Source of the DNA: Lumnitzera littorea
Lineage: Eukaryota > Streptophyta > Magnoliopsida > Myrtales > Combretaceae
Length of the DNA stretch: 64,000 bases
Assembly (NCBI GenBank): GCA_024138015.1
Contig: JAMXBB010000008.1
Coordinates: forward strand, 39,972,704 to 40,036,703
Reading direction: 5' to 3'
In this document: positions 60,834 through 64,000 of the stretch, one piece after another
How the letters are laid out: every line of letters begins with the position of its first letter
Numbering within the stretch: the first letter of the stretch is position 1
The notes under the pieces: model-generated
Told to the model about the DNA's origin: nothing
The model's database searches: none
What the model saw: the letters and a program-made list of their open reading frames with translations, nothing else
Made by a program: the position numbers and the translations under genes

Positions 60834-63800
60834 AATTCGAATTTAGTCCTTTATATTTTACTCCTTGACCAAAATCCTTTAGACAAGAACGAAGGGGTTT
60901 GGGCATCGAATTAGTCTTTCAGATGACTTACGTGTTTGTGCTATTGAACAGTTGCATCGCTGCCAAATTCATTTGAGAGTTGTTTATGTATGCGAGTTTG
61001 TAGCACCTCTTAATCGTGTTTCATACCTTAGCTGGATTGAGTTGCACATTATCCTTAAGACAACACTTTGAAATAAGTCTTCTTTCAATTTTATCTTCTG
61101 TTGAGTTGAATTTATAAGTTGAGTTCATATTGGCGATCTCATTAGGTCGATTCCATGTATCAATATTGTCTTAATCTTCTTCAAATAAAGGAAAATTCTT
61201 CTTGTAGAGTTTTTCATATGTATATAGTTATTGAATACCTCAAATCATGGTTACATGACCCAAATTGCAATTGGGTGAAAATTTTTCAAGAACTCAATTT
61301 TGAAAGTGAATTTTTCATGGAGGTTTGTAGTAGGAGTGGAAAGTGAGCGGTTGATAGGCTCGAGCTTAAAGCTACACCACCAACCTTATTGGTGGGTGCG
61401 GGTGGCAAAGGTCTCCACGGTACGAACCAATTTCATTTTTATTTACTCATCTTCTTTTAAATGATTCTGACATCATTTGCCACAACAGTCATGCAACATT
61501 ATAGGCTCACTTCAAACACTTGGCTACGATAAGAAGCCCACAACTCATTGAAAAAAAATAGTACTCAAAATGGTAGTAAAGCTTAGGTTTATGAATCACC
61601 TATATCCTTATGGAATGCACAATTCAAGAGCCCACATTTAATAGCCCATGTTTGAAATCTTCTCAAATGTCCAATGCTAAACTCACCCATGTACCTAACA
61701 CCACAATTGAATGACCTGAGGGTTTACAAAATATGTTAGCAGCCGCCATATTCAAGCCACTAGATATCCTAGCTGCTACTTGGGCATGTTGAACTTCAAC
61801 TAGAAAAATGCGATGGTTACTCTTACACTATTGTAGTATGGGTACTTTTGTGTAACTTAGTTGTTCATTGGAGTGGCTCAAATTTATTGCGTATAGCTTG
61901 GATTGGTCTCAGCTCGTGCTTCGATTGGTTTAGTTAGGTACAGTGATGATAGCAGCTCAAATTTGACATGTGTTACTTAGGGCATGTTGCTACTATTGTT
62001 GAGCTTGAATGTTATGACATGCTTGAGTCATTGGGCTCAATTGTTGCTCAGATTAGGAGCTCAATTTGTCTAAAGAGATAGAGATGCCCGGATTACTATT
62101 ATAGAGAAGCTCGAAATACTAATAGTACAGAGAATGCTCAGTTTTCAAATCTCAGCTTAGCTGCTTGGTCATGAGTTGTTCTGTCTAGCTAAGGAGAAAC
62201 TACTTCATGATGTGGTAGGTTTTAAGGAAGAGATAAATGGGATGCCTGCTGATGTTATGTTCAATGGGGATACGAGCATGCTAATTGGGTATTCCTACTT
62301 GCTTGCTACATATTTGCTCATGAGGAGATTAGTTTAAGTTTATGAAGTTACAAACTAGCTATTCTTTTTGAGTTACTTATGTCTAGTTCTGCTTGGTTAA
62401 AGCTTATTGTTGGGAAAAGATTTGCTTGGTCTTGGTTTATGCTACATTAAGTATAGCGGAGGTTAGTTTGACATGTAGCACTATGTGTTGGGGTTCAACT
62501 TTTTTTTTTTTTTTGTTGCAATATAGGCACTTGAGTTAGCTTTGCACTATTTAATATCGCTTAGATAGAGTGAAATGCTTCAACATAATGGGTTGGATTC
62601 ACGAACTTGAAGCATGGGTGATGACGTTAGGAGCTCTTGAAGAATTGTGAGGACTAAACTTTATCTTGTTATAATTGGAACATAACACAAATGCTAGACC
62701 GATAATTCATGTAAGGAGTTAATCTCCAATTAATTAGCCAAAGCCTCCTATTAATCCAAAGCTGATATCCAATCCAAAGTTAAAGTGGCGACATAGTTAC
62801 CAAGACCTTAAAAGAAATTTCAATGGCCTCAATTAACGCCCTCTCTCTATTTTACTCCTAAGGACAAACCAATTCTAAATTCTCCATCTTCATTTCCTCC
62901 TTCACCATACATAATTAACCACAAGCATTGTGGTCCTCGACTTTTGAAGAGCTTTTCATAGATTATTAATAAATTAGATTATTGCTAAATTGGTGGTCAT
63001 ACATATTGTCTCTACATTCTTACAAGTAGAAAAATTTCAAGTGGCAAATGTTAAATATGAGGTCTTACGGCAATGCTAAGGGATTAGAGATTAAAAGAAC
63101 GAGTGATTCAATATATTCCTTCCCATCTCTTAATTACATATGCCACACAAATAAAACAGAAGATTCAAGATCATCATCAACTATGTGATTTGTTGGGGAA
63201 GATTTTGATGATATATATTTTTTTTTATCTAAATTTCCATCGCTCCTCCTTGATTTGTGTTCTTTCATTTTTTCCCTCACCATACAACAAGAGGTATTAA
63301 CATTAGTGATATCAATAGAGAAGTGATGCTAGACCAAGTAGCAGAGTTCCTTTTCTTTTTGCTTTTGCTTTCTGACCCTAAAGTTTTCACATAGCTGTTT
63401 CTCTTCACTTGTTTCAATCTTAAAAGTTTATCCGTAATTCAATGGGAATTCTAAGTCGGTCCTGCCATGGGAATCTTAGTTGGTGATGAACTGTGGGTTG
63501 CTCATTACATTTTATAGGTAATTCTATTTCTCCTATAGTAAAATATACTTATGCTTTATTAATATCATACTTAAGGAAAACTGGTTCCTTGTTGGTATTG
63601 ATAGAAGATAACTAAGATTACTAGAGGAGTTGTTTCCTTCAATCTTAAGCCTAATAAAGTCAGTCTGCTATCCTCTATAATCTTCCTAAAGCCAAGTCAT
63701 GAAATTCTTAGTTTACATCCCTTAATATTTTGGGCTTGCAAAGGAGTCAATAATTGTTGAGGATAATAGCAATCTTACCCTTGCATGTATAATTTGGAAA

Positions 63801-64000
63801 TGCCCTAAATTATCCTCTATGCTGCCTTTAAAATATTGAACACATGTTATGCTCTATAGACGTATTAATAATAATCTCCACCGATGCTTCAATACTTTAT
63901 TTGATTTCTCTTCCACCCTATTACATATGGTACATAAAAGGTAAATGCAATTTGATCATTCCAAAATTTGAATGTGCAATTCACCTTGTCGATAATAATC
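60834..64000. other. Right-end intergenic sequence, little recognised
   Basis: No frame of convincing length exists here. 61870-62200 has several GCTCA/GCTCG words reminiscent of the gypsy LTR U3 regions, too weak to call. FWACKGVNNC near 63728 faintly resembles the start of a LINE endonuclease but breaks at once. No RNA gene or repeat boundary was seen. Confidence 0.4.

Noticed and set aside
61870..62200. Second GCTC-rich tract like 21890-23830
   Set aside because: Only a few loose matches, without the AGCTCGG core at comparable density.

Overview
This is nuclear DNA from a flowering plant, probably a dicot. The grounds are AT-rich sequence, GT-AG introns, and layered LTR retrotransposons and LINE DNA in which almost every reading frame is broken. 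One protein-coding gene looks intact. I saw no rRNA, tRNA, CRISPR array or bacterial-type operon. A single N at 1095 marks a draft-assembly join.

Layout. (1) 370-11956: a long LTR (family D, starting TGTGA) is split by a 2.4 kb solo LTR (1496-3936, TSD GGAAC) and by a full-length Ty3/gypsy element (5034-11649, TSD AGAAG). (2) 11957-20036: minus-strand gypsy material. It holds an element lacking protease, RT and RNase H (LTR 18428-19281, gag, then integrase), another D-family LTR (about 13650-16625), a coiled-coil ORF of unknown origin, and a protease/RT fragment. (3) 20037-24900: a minus-strand LTR with a polypurine tract, a decayed ORF, and about 2 kb crowded with an AGCTCGG-like motif, then C/A-rich DNA. 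(4) 24940-25996: a plus-strand LTR with a doubled primer-binding site.

(5) 26015-42035: a L1-type LINE with an 18-bp target duplication. It is broken by a copia-like solo LTR (29260-30927), a 3 kb solo LTR (31361-34405) and a minus-strand gypsy element (36374-41418). The last of these carries a small hAT-like element in its LTR. Without these insertions the LINE is about 6.2 kb. (6) 43525-46714: the intact gene, a six-exon GT90/CAP10 (DUF821) O-glucosyltransferase-like protein of 514 residues. (7) 47333-53747: a D-family solo LTR (TSD ATTAA) split by a 2.7 kb solo LTR. (8) 53753-64000: mostly non-coding, with a hAT-type MITE (54666-55220), a minus-strand LTR (56053-56798) and a long inverted repeat (59654-60833).

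The retroelements do not cooperate as a system. They are a nested record of insertion, LTR-LTR recombination and C-to-T decay around one working gene. I found no convincing new molecular system. The least explained structures are the AGCTCGG-rich tract, the inverted repeat with facing TATA boxes, and the coiled-coil ORF. Family matches come from recognising motifs by eye; no database search was run.
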